A DNA stretch of 64,000 nucleotides from Rhodocytophaga aerolata (lineage in GTDB: Bacteria > Bacteroidota > Bacteroidia > Cytophagales > 172606-1): positions 1-64,000 of the forward strand of contig NZ_JAUKPO010000017.1 of NCBI RefSeq assembly GCF_030503435.1, given 5' to 3'. The translations under genes and the position numbers were made by a program. Within the stretch, counting starts at the first letter, position 1, and each line of letters opens with the position of its first letter. This document shows, one piece after another, positions 43,885-53,456 of the stretch. Under the pieces are notes generated by a model. That model searched no databases. It was not told where the DNA came from and saw only the letters and a list, made by a program, of their open reading frames with translations.

Positions 43885-46113
43885 ATGATGGACAATACAG
43901 ATAATCACCACCCAGGCCATAAGCCTCACAATCATTCTCAAGGAGAGCATGTACCTCAAGAGGAGCATAACCATGAGGCTCATCACAAAGGTGACAATGT
44001 AAAAAAGAATAAAGAGGAAGTTAAATCGCTGAAAGATGATTTAACTCAAACTACTCTTCACGGACATGATTCAAAAGAGATGAAAGGTGATGGCCATGCC
44101 ATGCATAGGCAGCAAGATCATTCCCAAATGGCACATACCAATGGGGCACATGGCGGTCATGGACACGATCATCATGCTATGATGATTGATGATTTTAAGA
44201 AACGCTTCTATATATCGCTTGCCTTAACCATTCCAGTGCTCATCATTTCTCCGATGGTGCAGAATATATTTGGCTTTTCTTTTACATTTCCGGGAGATCA
44301 ATATTTACTATTTGGCCTTTCTTCTATCATCTTCTTTTATGGAGGCTGGCCATTTCTTACAGGCCTTGTAGATGAAATTAAAGCCAAGGCACCAGGAATG
44401 ATGACCTTGATAGGTGTGGCGATCATTGTTGCCTATTTGTACAGTACAGCTACCGTATTTGGCTTAGAAGGCATGGATTTCTACTGGGAGCTGGCTACGC
44501 TGATTGTGATTATGCTGCTGGGCCACTGGATGGAGATGAAGTCAGTGATGGGTGCATCCCGAGCTTTAGAACTACTGGTGGAAATGATGCCCTCCGAAGC
44601 CCATGTAGTACATGGCGATCACGTAATGGATGTAAAGCTGGAAGAAGTAAAAAAAGGAGATATTTTGCTCATCAAGCCAGGGGAGAAAGTACCAGCCGAT
44701 GGAGTAATTACAGAGGGTGAAGGCCATCTAAATGAATCTATGTTAACAGGTGAGTCAAAGCCTGTGAAAAAAGGGGCAAATGATTCGGTAATAGGAGGTG
44801 CCATTAATGGCAATAGTTCTTTAAAAATTCAGGTACAGGGCACCGGCGCAGATAGCTATCTGTCCAGAGTAATTACCCTTGTACGGGAAGCACAGGATAA
44901 AAAATCAAGTACACAGCGCCTGGCTGATAAAGCCGCTTTCTGGCTTACTATTGTAGCCTTAACCGCCGGTTTTGGCACCTTGTTTACGTGGCTTGTTTTA
45001 GGTAAAGATTTTGCTTTTGCTTTAGAGCGAATGGTAACTGTAATGGTGATTTCCTGTCCGCATGCCCTAGGACTGGCTATTCCATTAGTGGTAGCTATTT
45101 CTACTGCCGTATCAGCAAAAAACGGTTTATTGATCCGCAACCGCACAGCCTTCGAAAACTCTCGTAAAATCACTACACTGGTGTTTGATAAAACAGGTAC
45201 ACTCACCACGGGAGAGTTTGGTGTAACGCGGTATGAAAGCCTTTCTGACCAATTTTCAAGGGGATATATACTTAGCGTAGCCACTGCTTTAGAGCAAAAT
45301 TCAGAGCATCCGATAGCTGTAGGCATTATTAGAAAAGCAAAAGAATTATCATTAAGCATACCGCAGGCACAGGCATTCAATGCCATTACCGGAAAAGGAA
45401 TTGAAGCAATGGTAGAAGGAAAAAGCATAAAAGTGGTTAGTCCCGGCTATTTAAGGGAAATAAATGTACCTATACCAGAAAAGGCATCTTCTCAAATTAT
45501 AGAAACAGTCGTGTTTGTCTTGATAGATGATAAACTATCTGGCTTTATTGCTTTAGCTGATCAGGTCCGGCCGCAATCAAAAGAAGCAATCAAAACCCTG
45601 CAAGCAAATGGGGTAAAAACCATTATGCTCACAGGAGATAACGCAACAGTAGCTAAAAGTGTAAGTGAAGAGTTAGGTATGGAGGGTTTTTTTGCAGAGG
45701 TACTTCCCCATCAAAAGTTGGATAAAATAAAAGAATTGCAGCAAAAAGGAGAATTTGTAGCCATGGCAGGAGATGGGGTGAATGATGCTCCGGCTTTGGC
45801 CCAAGCAGATATAGGCATTGCTGTAGGCTCAGGAACCGATATTGCTGCTGAAACGGCTGATATTATTCTGGTAAACAGTGATCCCAAAGACATCGCTTCT
45901 TTGATTTTATTTGGAAAAGCTACCTACAAAAAAATGATCCAGAACCTAGTGTGGGCTACAGCCTATAACGTAGTTGCCCTACCATTAGCTGCAGGTGTTC
46001 TCTATAGCCAGGGAATTATGATTTCACCTGCAATTGGGGCTGTTTTTATGAGTTTATCTACCATCATTGTAGCCATCAATGCGCAGTTATTGAAAAAAGA
46101 AATTAGAAAGTAA
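43885..46113 (+). CDS. copB: CPH-type P1B copper/silver ATPase (CopB-like)
   Basis: 742 residues. There is no HMA domain; a His/Met-rich N-terminal tail of ~100 residues (many H, for example GGHGHDHHAMM) binds metal. Then come the P1B membrane helices with MVISCPHALGLAIP (CPH motif in TM6), the TGES loop (LTGESKPV), the phosphorylated Asp in FDKTGTLTTGE, HP in SEHPIA, and GDGVNDAPAL. CPH marks the P1B-3 subgroup, which exports Cu(II)/Ag(I) or Cu(I). The start at 43885 is preferred because ATG 43840 falls at or before the expected transcript start. It is transcribed with the regulator gene 58 bp downstream. Confidence 0.9.
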   Translation: MMDNTDNHHPGHKPHNHSQGEHVPQEEHNHEAHHKGDNVKKNKEEVKSLKDDLTQTTLHGHDSKEMKGDGHAMHRQQDHSQMAHTNGAHGGHGHDHHAMMIDDFKKRFYISLALTIPVLIISPMVQNIFGFSFTFPGDQYLLFGLSSIIFFYGGWPFLTGLVDEIKAKAPGMMTLIGVAIIVAYLYSTATVFGLEGMDFYWELATLIVIMLLGHWMEMKSVMGASRALELLVEMMPSEAHVVHGDHVMDVKLEEVKKGDILLIKPGEKVPADGVITEGEGHLNESMLTGESKPVKKGANDSVIGGAINGNSSLKIQVQGTGADSYLSRVITLVREAQDKKSSTQRLADKAAFWLTIVALTAGFGTLFTWLVLGKDFAFALERMVTVMVISCPHALGLAIPLVVAISTAVSAKNGLLIRNRTAFENSRKITTLVFDKTGTLTTGEFGVTRYESLSDQFSRGYILSVATALEQNSEHPIAVGIIRKAKELSLSIPQAQAFNAITGKGIEAMVEGKSIKVVSPGYLREINVPIPEKASSQIIETVVFVLIDDKLSGFIALADQVRPQSKEAIKTLQANGVKTIMLTGDNATVAKSVSEELGMEGFFAEVLPHQKLDKIKELQQKGEFVAMAGDGVNDAPALAQADIGIAVGSGTDIAAETADIILVNSDPKDIASLILFGKATYKKMIQNLVWATAYNVVALPLAAGVLYSQGIMISPAIGAVFMSLSTIIVAINAQLLKKEIRK

Positions 46114-46171
46114 AAGCTTGGTGACGCCCGTTTGAAAATTATTTTGTCTTTAACCTAAAACTGAAAATACT

Positions 46172-46744
46172 TTGGAGAAAGCTACGCTACATATAAAAAA
46201 TATGGTGTGCAGCCGCTGCATGAAAGTGGTAAAAACAGAACTTGAGAACCTGGGTTTACATCCGGAGGTGGTAAAATTGGGAGAAGTGCTGCTGCATGAA
46301 AGTGACAAGCAAATAGATAAGAAGAAGGTTAATGAAGTCTTTGCTAAACATGGGTTTGAGCTGCTTGATGATAAAAAATCTCATATAATTGAAAAGATTA
46401 AAAGCACCGTAATTGAGCTCATACATTATCAAGAATCGAAAGAACATAAAAAGCTCTCCTATCTCATTGAAGAAAAAATAGGGTTAGATTATACGTACCT
46501 TAGCTCTTTATTCTCAGCTACAGAAGGTATAACTATTGAAAAATACATCATCCTGCAGCGGATAGAACGCGTAAAAGAACTCCTGGTATACGATGAGTTA
46601 ACGTTAAGTGAAATAGCCTGGCAGCTGGGCTATAGCAGTGTACAACATCTTTCCCATCAGTTCAAAAAAGTGACAGGGCTAACTCCTTCCCACTTCAAAG
46701 AGATTAAAGAAGACAAACGCAACTCCTTAGATGACGTAAGATGA
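46172..46744 (+). CDS. AraC-family regulator with N-terminal HMA metal-sensor domain (paralogue 1)
   Basis: 190 residues. The N-terminus is an HMA-like domain (about 1-70) with the metal site MVCSRC (Cys13, Cys16). Residues ~85-185 are a full AraC DNA-binding domain with two HTH units, the second LTLSEIAWQLGYSSVQHLSHQFKKVTG. The start is TTG at 46172: the paralogue at 46833 begins with ATG at the matching position (MEK-), and the next internal Met is inside the metal site. It is in an operon with the CopB-type ATPase. Likely role: Cu(I) binding to the CxxC site activates transcription from the seven shared operators. Confidence 0.87.
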   Translation: MEKATLHIKNMVCSRCMKVVKTELENLGLHPEVVKLGEVLLHESDKQIDKKKVNEVFAKHGFELLDDKKSHIIEKIKSTVIELIHYQESKEHKKLSYLIEEKIGLDYTYLSSLFSATEGITIEKYIILQRIERVKELLVYDELTLSEIAWQLGYSSVQHLSHQFKKVTGLTPSHFKEIKEDKRNSLDDVR

Positions 46745-46806
46745 AAATTATATAAACTATTTCCGGAAATGTGTAAAGGCTAAACTAAGGGTATATACGA
46801 TCTTTA
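46740..46806 (+). promoter_or_regulatory. Copper-regulon operator/promoter d (second HMA-AraC gene)
   Basis: GATGAAAATTATATAAAC, TTTCCGGAAA and TGTGTAAAGG (46740-46779). The block overlaps the last codon and the TGA stop of the first regulator gene. At the 27-nt position stands GATCTTTA (46799-46806), the only -7 box in the set with two mismatches, so this promoter may be weaker. Confidence 0.75.
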
Positions 46807-46832
46807 TAGCATACCCATAAAACAGTTTTCGT

Positions 46833-47387
46833 ATGGAAAAGACAATAAAAATCAAAGGAATGGTATGCAGACGGTGCATATCAATTGTAAAAGATATTTT
46901 TCAAAGCCAGGGATTGGTGGTGTATAAAATAAAACTAGGGGAAGTTACTTATCAGGAAAAGGAAGCTTCTGCTTTGAAAAAATTGGATGAATTGCTACGA
47001 GAGGAAGGTTTTGAAATTTTAACAGACAGACAATCTACTATCATAACCAAGGTAAAGGAACTTATTGAAAATGAGCTTATCAATAGTGAAAGCCATACCA
47101 AAAATTTTGCCTCCCTAGTTACCGAAAACCTTCATATGGATTATGATACCGTAAGTACACTTTTTTCAAATACCGAAGGCATTAAGTTAGAACAATATGT
47201 TATAGGCAAGCGGGTAGAAAAAGTACAGGAGTTTCTTAAATACACCCATTTTTCTTTAACAGATATTGCTTTTCAATTAGGCTATAGCAGCGTACATCAC
47301 CTATCCAATCAGTTTAAGAAAATTACAGGTATGTCTCCTTCTCATTTTAGAGAATTGCAAGTTGCTATAGAAGAAACAGTAAAGTAA
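46833..47387 (+). CDS. AraC-family regulator with N-terminal HMA metal-sensor domain (paralogue 2)
   Basis: 184 residues with the same architecture as the gene at 46172: HMA-like domain with MVCRRC (Cys12, Cys15), linker, and AraC domain ending in FSLTDIAFQLGYSSVHHLSNQ and MSPSHFREL. The two proteins are clearly paralogous but diverged along their length. It has its own operator (d), so it is predicted to be autoregulated, and is followed by a terminator. Having two sensors may allow hetero-oligomers or different copper thresholds. Confidence 0.87.
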   Translation: MEKTIKIKGMVCRRCISIVKDIFQSQGLVVYKIKLGEVTYQEKEASALKKLDELLREEGFEILTDRQSTIITKVKELIENELINSESHTKNFASLVTENLHMDYDTVSTLFSNTEGIKLEQYVIGKRVEKVQEFLKYTHFSLTDIAFQLGYSSVHHLSNQFKKITGMSPSHFRELQVAIEETVK

Positions 47388-47409
47388 GCTTCGCACAATT
47401 TATTCCTTG

Positions 47410-47440
47410 GGCTAAACTTTAACAGGTTTAGCTTTTTTAT
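47410..47440 (+). terminator. Terminator after the second HMA-AraC gene
   Basis: GCTAAAC (47411-47417) pairs with GTTTAGC (47426-47432), then TTTTTTATTTT. Confidence 0.85.
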
Positions 47441-47501
47441 TTTCTGTTAGTATACTTCTAATTGGTGAATGTCCGGAAAAAACGCATTCATTGAGTCAAT
47501 A

Positions 47502-47568
47502 CCTAAAAATCATATAAATCATATCCGGAATTGTGTAAAACGTTTGAAAGAGTAGAGGAGTAACTTTG
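47502..47568 (+). promoter_or_regulatory. Copper-regulon operator/promoter e (CopA)
   Basis: CCTAAAAATCATATAAATC, ATATCCGGAAT and TGTGTAAAAC (47502-47541). Exactly 27 nt after the TGTAA core comes TAACTTTG (47561-47568). Confidence 0.87.
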
Positions 47569-47608
47569 TATAGTTAGATTAATAGTAAGTCATTAAATAT
47601 ATTGAGTT

Positions 47609-49879
47609 ATGAATATAGCTACAGAAACCTTAAATAAAAGTGCAAGGTTGAACACTAAAAATAAAGCAAAAGATAATAAGATCACTGTTCCTGTAACAGG
47701 AATGACCTGTGCAGCTTGCGCCGTGAGTGTGGAATCTATACTTAAATCACAAGAAGGTGTAAAGGATGCAGGAGTAAACTTTGCCAATCAGACTGCCTGG
47801 GTAGATTTTAATCCTTCTCAGGTAACGCTTCCTAAGCTTCAACAAGTCATACAATCCATTGGCTATGATTTGATCATTGATGAGGAGAATGCGAATGAAA
47901 AGCAACAGGAAGCACAGCTAAAGCATTACAAGCAGCTTAAAAGCAAAACCATCTGGGCAGCTATATTATCAGCACCAGTGGTGGTGATAGGCATGTTTTT
48001 TATGGATATGCCTTATGCTAATTGGATCATGCTGGTGCTTTCTTTACCTGTGTTGTGGCTAGGACGGAACTTCTACATAAATGCTAAAAAACAGGCGCAG
48101 CATGGTAAAGCCAATATGGATACCCTAGTGGCTTTAAGTACAGGTATTGCCTTTTTATTTAGCTTATTCAATACTTTAAATCCACATTTCTTCCATGAGC
48201 GGGGGTTACATGCTCATGTCTATTTTGAAGCAGCCATCATGATTATTGTTTTTATCCTGCTGGGCAAACTGTTGGAAGAACGGGCAAAATCCAATACATC
48301 TTCTGCTATCAAAAAACTCATGGGTTTGCAGCCAAAAACGGTGAGAATTATTGAAAATGGCGTAGAAAAAGAAATTCCTACTGCCCAGGTGGGTATAGGT
48401 AATCTGCTGGTGGTGCGGCCGGGAGAAAAGATTCCTGTAGATGGCAAAGTAACTTCGGGTAGTTCGTATGTAGATGAGAGTATGATCAGCGGGGAGCCAG
48501 TTCCAGTAGAGAAAAAAGAGGGAGAAAAAGTTTTTGCCGGAACAGTGAATCAAAAAGGTAGCTTTAGATTCGAGGCAGAAAAAGTAGGTGGCGATACTAT
48601 TCTATCGCAAATTATAAAAATGGTGCAGGAAGCGCAAGGAAGTAAAGCGCCGGTGCAGAAACTGGTAGATAAAATAGCCGGCATATTTGTGCCGGTAGTC
48701 ATTGGAATAGCTATCTTGAGTGCACTTGCCTGGATGGTACTAGGTGGAGATAATGCCTTTACTCATGCCTTACTCGCATTTGTGACTGTTCTTGTCATTG
48801 CTTGTCCTTGTGCCTTAGGCCTTGCTACCCCTACAGCCATTATGGTTGGTGTGGGGAAAGGTGCTGAGAATAACATTTTGATTAAAGATGCTGAGAGCCT
48901 CGAATTAGGCTATAAAGTAAATGCTATAGTCCTTGATAAAACCGGAACTATTACAGAAGGTAAACCGGAAGTAACTGATGCCATATGGTTAGTGGAAGAC
49001 TCAAATAAAGCTTTATTCGAGTCTATACTATTAGCGATTGAAGCAAGTTCAGAACATCCGCTTGCCGAAGCAGTAGTAAGACAATTAAGAACCAAAGAAA
49101 ATGATTCCCTTACTTTAACTGCATTTGAAAGTATTACCGGAAAAGGCGTAAAAGCAACTTATCAGCATGAGGTTTACTTGGTAGGTAATAAGAAATTATT
49201 AACAGATTACAGCGTACCCCTTAGTAATTCCATAGTATCCCAGGCAAAAGCCTTGCAAGAAGAAGCTAAAACAGTAATCTTCTTTGCCAGCAGCAAACAT
49301 GTGCTCGCCATATTTGCCATTGCAGACCGTATCAAAGCTACTTCCAAACAAGCCGTTGAAAACCTCCAAAGCCAAGGTATCGAGGTATATATGCTGACAG
49401 GAGACAATGAACAGACGGCAAAAGCAGTGGCAGCACAAGTAGGATTAGCCCATTACAAAGCAGAAGTATTGCCGGCAGATAAAGCGGACTTTATAAAGCA
49501 ACTGCAAGGAGAAGGTAAAGTAGTAGCGATGGTGGGCGATGGCATCAACGATTCACATGCTTTAGCACAGGCAGACGTAAGTATTGCCATGGGGAAAGGT
49601 TCAGACATTGCGATGGATGTAGCCAAAATGACACTGATTACTTCTGATTTAAACCAGATTCCAAAAGCCTTAAAATTATCCCGCAAGACTGTACAAACCA
49701 TTCGGCAAAATCTGTTCTGGGCCTTTATCTATAACATCATAGGGATTCCGATAGCAGCAGGTATTTTATATCCTCCCTTTGGTTTCCTGCTTGATCCGAT
49801 GATTGCAGGAGCAGCTATGGCTTTGAGTTCGGTGTCTGTGGTAACTAATAGCTTACGTTTACGCAAAGTTAAGTTGTAA
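47609..49879 (+). CDS. copA: Copper-exporting P1B-1 ATPase
   Basis: 756 residues. One N-terminal HMA domain with [11 protein letters not shown], eight membrane helices, SGEPVPV actuator loop, CPC motif in [14 protein letters not shown], phosphorylated Asp in [18 protein letters not shown] and [16 protein letters not shown]. The CPC type exports Cu(I) from the cytoplasm to the periplasm, where the DUF3347/YHS proteins and RND pumps could take over. [10 protein letters not shown] replaces the usual GDGINDSPAL/DAPAL. It is under operator e. The next gene, a His-rich protein, starts 97 bp later. Confidence 0.93.
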   Translation: MNIATETLNKSARLNTKNKAKDNKITVPVTGMTCAACAVSVESILKSQEGVKDAGVNFANQTAWVDFNPSQVTLPKLQQVIQSIGYDLIIDEENANEKQQEAQLKHYKQLKSKTIWAAILSAPVVVIGMFFMDMPYANWIMLVLSLPVLWLGRNFYINAKKQAQHGKANMDTLVALSTGIAFLFSLFNTLNPHFFHERGLHAHVYFEAAIMIIVFILLGKLLEERAKSNTSSAIKKLMGLQPKTVRIIENGVEKEIPTAQVGIGNLLVVRPGEKIPVDGKVTSGSSYVDESMISGEPVPVEKKEGEKVFAGTVNQKGSFRFEAEKVGGDTILSQIIKMVQEAQGSKAPVQKLVDKIAGIFVPVVIGIAILSALAWMVLGGDNAFTHALLAFVTVLVIACPCALGLATPTAIMVGVGKGAENNILIKDAESLELGYKVNAIVLDKTGTITEGKPEVTDAIWLVEDSNKALFESILLAIEASSEHPLAEAVVRQLRTKENDSLTLTAFESITGKGVKATYQHEVYLVGNKKLLTDYSVPLSNSIVSQAKALQEEAKTVIFFASSKHVLAIFAIADRIKATSKQAVENLQSQGIEVYMLTGDNEQTAKAVAAQVGLAHYKAEVLPADKADFIKQLQGEGKVVAMVGDGINDSHALAQADVSIAMGKGSDIAMDVAKMTLITSDLNQIPKALKLSRKTVQTIRQNLFWAFIYNIIGIPIAAGILYPPFGFLLDPMIAGAAMALSSVSVVTNSLRLRKVKL

Positions 49880-49976
49880 GTCAAACAACAAGTTTAAAGG
49901 AGTTGAGGCATACAAGAAAAGTCTTCTCTTTATTTAATAGTTACATTTTTTATAGTTACACAAAGCTTAAGAAAAA

Positions 49977-50672
49977 ATGAAAAATACAGTTGATATACAG
50001 CTAGAATTTAATAATAACACTTTAAGAGCAAAGGAACCAACTACCCTTTTGCTTATCCCTATTAGCTCTGAAGAGAGTACTACACCTCTTAGTTTAGAAG
50101 AAGTGCATACAAAGGATATTCATTTAATCGTTGTATCCGAAGATCTTTCCTTTTTTACTCATGAACATCAACAAAAAGAAGGGAAAGGGTATACGGTAAA
50201 TTTAACTTTTCCCTTCGCTGGTAAGTTCTTTCTCTACAGTGACATCAAGCCTCTTGGCGGCTTTCCTGTTGTAGTCCAAAAAACGGTTGTAGTGGCCGGA
50301 GAGCAGAAAGAAGCTCAGCACTATCAGCATGAAGTGCTAAGTGCCAGTATCGAGGGTGTATATGTGCAGCTGGATGTAAATGATTCAAGTGCCATCAAAG
50401 TACATATTCAGCGCAATGGCATTCTTATTCCAGCCTCTTCGCTTGGCGACTTTCTGGGTGCAAAGGCGCACGTGGTCATGATATCTCAGGAGAGCAAGGA
50501 GTACTTACATGTTCATCCAATGGTGCATAAAGATGAGCTCGTGTTACATGCTGATGTTAAGGCAAAGGGAATCTTTAGGACTTGGCTCCAATTCCTGCTG
50601 GAAGACAGGCTGTACACTTTTGACTTCGTACTGTCAATGAAAGAGTTATCCCTATCTGGGCATCATCACTGA
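49977..50672 (+). CDS. His-rich protein of unknown function in the copper cluster
   Basis: 231 residues, no signal peptide or membrane segment visible. Two similar beta-rich halves each carry a His cluster (LSFFTHEHQQKEG; YLHVHPMVHKDEL) followed by an F-L/T-W-L-type strand pattern (GKFFLYSDIKPLGGFPVV; GIFRTWLQFLLEDRLYTF). The protein ends in GHHH. This resembles domains found beside copper and cation pumps that may bind metal. No named family was recognised with certainty. It is probably co-transcribed with copA. Confidence 0.7.
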   Translation: MKNTVDIQLEFNNNTLRAKEPTTLLLIPISSEESTTPLSLEEVHTKDIHLIVVSEDLSFFTHEHQQKEGKGYTVNLTFPFAGKFFLYSDIKPLGGFPVVVQKTVVVAGEQKEAQHYQHEVLSASIEGVYVQLDVNDSSAIKVHIQRNGILIPASSLGDFLGAKAHVVMISQESKEYLHVHPMVHKDELVLHADVKAKGIFRTWLQFLLEDRLYTFDFVLSMKELSLSGHHH

Positions 50673-50798
50673 ATGGCGGCAGAAGTGAGATATTCTTAGC
50701 TACATGCTGATAAAGGCTTTTTAAACCGTGGTATTACATCCTAAATAATATTTGCTTAAGTTGTTATCCCAGTTCCAAAGTTCTAACATTCCATAAGT

Positions 50799-51368
50799 AT
50801 GCTCAGCTTGAAAGAAATAACAGCTTCAACAATGATCCTATTTTCAGTGATTGATATTCTAGGAAATATCCCCTATATCATCAAAATCAGGAAAGGTCAC
50901 TGTGGCGTTCAATCCGGAAAAGCAACGGTTATATCTGCAATATTAATGGTTGGTTTTCTATTTATGGGAGAATCACTCTTACAATTCTTAGGTTTAGACA
51001 CCTCCTCTTTTACCATAGCAGGAGCTATAGTTATGTTTATTATTGCTATGGAAATGATTATGGGCATTAGCCTTATTCGGGAAGATTCTTTAAGTAGTTG
51101 CTCTAGTTCTATTGTGCCTTTAGCATTCCCGCTGATTGCAGGAGCAGGCACGCTTACTACTATTATATCCCTACGCAGTGTTTATGAAATACCAAATATT
51201 TTGTTAGGTATTATTCTTAACATAATCATTATCTATGGAGTATTCCGTTCCAGTACTTGGCTGGAGCAGAAAATTGGAAATACAGGATTTAGTATCATGA
51301 GAAAAGTTTTTGGTATAGTAGTGCTAGCCATAGCCATCAAAATTGTCAAATCAAATTTGTTTATTTAA
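50799..51368 (+). CDS. MarC-family membrane protein
   Basis: 189 residues with six predicted membrane helices. The family pattern is ILFSVIDILGNIPYI in helix 1, IAGAIVMFIIAMEMIMG in helix 3 and VPLAFPLIAGAGTLTTII in helix 4. MarC proteins are inner-membrane proteins of unknown function, formerly and wrongly linked to multiple antibiotic resistance. The gene ends in a stretch of apparent ATPase debris. Confidence 0.87.
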   Translation: MLSLKEITASTMILFSVIDILGNIPYIIKIRKGHCGVQSGKATVISAILMVGFLFMGESLLQFLGLDTSSFTIAGAIVMFIIAMEMIMGISLIREDSLSSCSSSIVPLAFPLIAGAGTLTTIISLRSVYEIPNILLGIILNIIIIYGVFRSSTWLEQKIGNTGFSIMRKVFGIVVLAIAIKIVKSNLFI

Positions 51369-51472
51369 TCAAAAGAAAAAAATAGTTAGGTAACGAAGAG
51401 TATTTTTAATAGACTGCATTTTAAATACAAATTAGATTTCAATAAAATAAGCCTAAAACAGGCTGCCTCCCC

Positions 51473-51565
51473 CTGATCACTTCTGATTTAAACCAGATAC
51501 CGAAAGCCTTGAAATTGGCTCGCGAAACAGTGGCGCAATGTGAAGCTTTGATTCAAATCTCTTAA
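51473..51565 (+). pseudogene. CopA C-terminal fragment
   Basis: The frame [20 protein letters not shown] matches residues of CopA encoded at 49635-49700 ([20 protein letters not shown]) and then diverges to a stop. Nucleotide identity is high but not complete, so this is a fragment of a former second ATPase gene, not a fresh copy. It suggests loss or recombination of an ATPase between MarC and the aldolase. Confidence 0.8.
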
Positions 51566-51570
51566 ATTCT

Positions 51571-51615
51571 CTAATGAATAGAAAAAGGGGTACTACCCCT
51601 TTTTCTATTCATTAG
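51571..51615. terminator. Perfect 22-bp palindrome, bidirectional terminator
   Basis: The arm 51571-51592 (CTAATGAATAGAAAAAGGGG plus TA) and 51594-51615 are exact reverse complements around one base. The A5-G4/C4-T5 core gives a terminator in both directions, between the plus-strand copper genes and the minus-strand aldolase. Confidence 0.85.
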
Positions 51616-51641
51616 AACAGGATCAACTGTTTTTCACAAGA

Positions 51642-52700
51642 TCAGGCTAGTGTTATAGAGCTGTCGCCGTAAACATCCTGCACTAAGTTCAGTAATTTCA
51701 CACCTTCCTCAAAAGGACGCTGGAAAGCCCTTCTACCCAGTATAAGCCCCATGCCTCCCGCTCGTTTATTAATGACTGCTGTTCTAACGGATTGCTCCAG
51801 ATCAGTATCTCCAGCAGATTCTCCTCCAGAGTTAATAAGTCCCGCCCTGCCCATATAACAGTTTAATACCTGGTAGCGGCATAGGTCAATGGGGTGATCA
51901 GTGGCTAATTTATTATACATATCCTTATGCCACTTAGAGAAATTTACAGCCTCAAAGCCTCCATTGGTTTCCGGCATTTTTTGCTTGATGATATCGGCCT
52001 GGATAGTTACGCCCAGATGATTAGCCTGTCCAGTAATATCTGCTGCCACATGGTAGTCTTTATCTTTTGTTTTAAAAGCTGAATTGCGGGTATAGCACCA
52101 TAAGATCGTAGCCATTCCAAGTTCATGTGCTCTTTCAAATGCCTGTGAGACTTCAATAATTTGCCGGCTTGACTCTTCAGAGCCAAAATAAATAGTAGCC
52201 CCTACAGCAACAGCTCCCAGGTTCCAGGCTTCTTCTACAGAACCAAACATGATTTGATTATACTTGGTAGGGTAGGTAAGCAATTCGTTGTGATTGATTT
52301 TAACAATAAAAGGTATTTTGTGCGCATACTTCCTAGCAATCATCCCTAAGTTACCAAATGTTGTAGCTACCGCATTACAACCTCCCTCTATAGCTAGTCG
52401 GATAATATTCTCAGGATCGAAGTAAATAGGATTTGGGGCAAAAGAAAATCCGGCTGTATGCTCAATACCCTGGTCGATGGGTAAGATAGAAACGTAGCCT
52501 GTTCCAGCTAAACGGCCATAATTAAACAAGGTGGCTAAACTTCTCAGCACTGGAATGCTCCGGTTGGTTTGCACAAATACGCGGTCTATAAAATCCGGTC
52601 CTGGCACATGAAGCAATTCTTTGGAAACAGTAGTCGATCGGTACTGCAGCAGATCCTCTGCACTTTCCCCGAGTAAGTCAATTATTGTCTGGTCTGCCAT
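51642..52700 (-). CDS. fbaB: Class I fructose-bisphosphate aldolase (DhnA/FbaB type)
   Basis: 352 residues of the archaeal-type class I aldolase family. Landmarks: [44 protein letters not shown] (candidate strand of the catalytic region), [31 protein letters not shown] and [12 protein letters not shown]. It cleaves fructose-1,6-bisphosphate to glyceraldehyde-3-phosphate and dihydroxyacetone phosphate in the cytoplasm. A TTG lies six bases upstream of the ATG used. It is housekeeping in nature and transcribed against the surrounding copper genes. Confidence 0.9.
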   Translation of the reverse strand: MADQTIIDLLGESAEDLLQYRSTTVSKELLHVPGPDFIDRVFVQTNRSIPVLRSLATLFNYGRLAGTGYVSILPIDQGIEHTAGFSFAPNPIYFDPENIIRLAIEGGCNAVATTFGNLGMIARKYAHKIPFIVKINHNELLTYPTKYNQIMFGSVEEAWNLGAVAVGATIYFGSEESSRQIIEVSQAFERAHELGMATILWCYTRNSAFKTKDKDYHVAADITGQANHLGVTIQADIIKQKMPETNGGFEAVNFSKWHKDMYNKLATDHPIDLCRYQVLNCYMGRAGLINSGGESAGDTDLEQSVRTAVINKRAGGMGLILGRRAFQRPFEEGVKLLNLVQDVYGDSSITLA

Positions 52701-52833
52701 AATCAAGGTGATTTAGTAATCTTATTTTTTACGCAAGGAAAGCGTATGTGTTGGAGCAAAGATTCATTTATAACTAACTAATTTTCATTTGTCTATGATG
52801 GGAATAAAAATCATTTCCTAAAATTCTATTCAA

Positions 52834-52900
52834 CCTAAAAATTATATGAATCAAACCGGTTTTTGTGTAAAGCCTAAGCAGTAGAGAGAGTGTACCTTTG
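52834..52900 (+). promoter_or_regulatory. Copper-regulon operator/promoter f (HMA-OMP-RND operon)
   Basis: CCTAAAAATTATATGAATC, AACCGGTTTT and TGTGTAAAGC (52834-52873). Exactly 27 nt after the TGTAA core comes TACCTTTG (52893-52900). Confidence 0.87.
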
Positions 52901-52933
52901 ATATATAATTAATCATTAATAAAAAAGTAGAAT

Positions 52934-53140
52934 ATGGAAACGCTGCAATTAAATATCGAAGGTATGGGAAGTGCACATTGTGTAATGATAGTTAAGAATA
53001 CTATCTCAAAACTTCCAGGTACAGAAATCTTAACTATAGAAGTAGGAAAGTCTCAAATCAAGTATGATAAGGGTAAAACAAGCCCTGATCAGATCATTGG
53101 AGCTATAGAAAAAGCCGGCTATAATGCCAAAAGGGCATAA
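52934..53140 (+). CDS. HMA-domain protein with incomplete CxxC site
   Basis: 68 residues, a single HMA fold (LQLNIEGMGSAHCVMIVKN, IIGAIEKAGYNAKR). The canonical GMxCxxC is GMGSAHC here: the first Cys is Ser13 and only Cys16 remains, with His15 next to it. It may bind copper through Cys/His or act in protein contacts instead of transfer. It heads the operon under operator f and precedes a normal CxxC paralogue by 29 bp. Confidence 0.85.
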   Translation: METLQLNIEGMGSAHCVMIVKNTISKLPGTEILTIEVGKSQIKYDKGKTSPDQIIGAIEKAGYNAKRA

Positions 53141-53169
53141 GAAATTTTTTATCTAAAACTTATATACTT

Positions 53170-53382
53170 ATGAACACACTCAAATTTAAAACCAACATCA
53201 AATGTGCAGGCTGTGTAGCCAAAGTTACTCCACACCTGAACCAAGTAGAAGGTATTGAAGGAAACTGGCAAATAGATTTCTATAATCCTAATAAGTTATT
53301 AACAGTTGAAACAGATAAAGTAAGTACAAGTCAAATTAAAGAAGCGGTACAAAAAGCCGGATTTACGATTGAACAAGTATAA
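53170..53382 (+). CDS. Small HMA-domain metallochaperone
   Basis: 70 residues, HMA fold with NIKCAGCVAKV (Cys12, Cys15) and VTPHLNQVEGIEGNWQIDF. It is closely similar to the chaperone at 41042 and probably a duplicate serving the second copper operon. An intercistronic hairpin follows it, as at the first copy. Confidence 0.88.
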   Translation: MNTLKFKTNIKCAGCVAKVTPHLNQVEGIEGNWQIDFYNPNKLLTVETDKVSTSQIKEAVQKAGFTIEQV

Positions 53383-53386
53383 AAAG

Positions 53387-53418
53387 GAACAGGCAGAGGG
53401 CCGAATCCCTGCCTGTTC
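53387..53418 (+). repeat. Intercistronic hairpin after the second HMA chaperone
   Basis: GAACAGGCAG (53387-53396) pairs perfectly with CTGCCTGTTC (53409-53418). It lacks a T-tract (TAAAATG follows). It separates the small HMA genes from the outer-membrane gene within one operon. Confidence 0.7.
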
Positions 53419-53456
53419 TAAAATGAAATTGTGAACTAAAAACGATATACAAATTT

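Noticed and set aside
49920-49976. Copper operator before the His-rich gene
   Set aside because: TTACACAAAG is present only as the inverted core; the AAAATTATAT half and a correctly spaced -7 box are missing.
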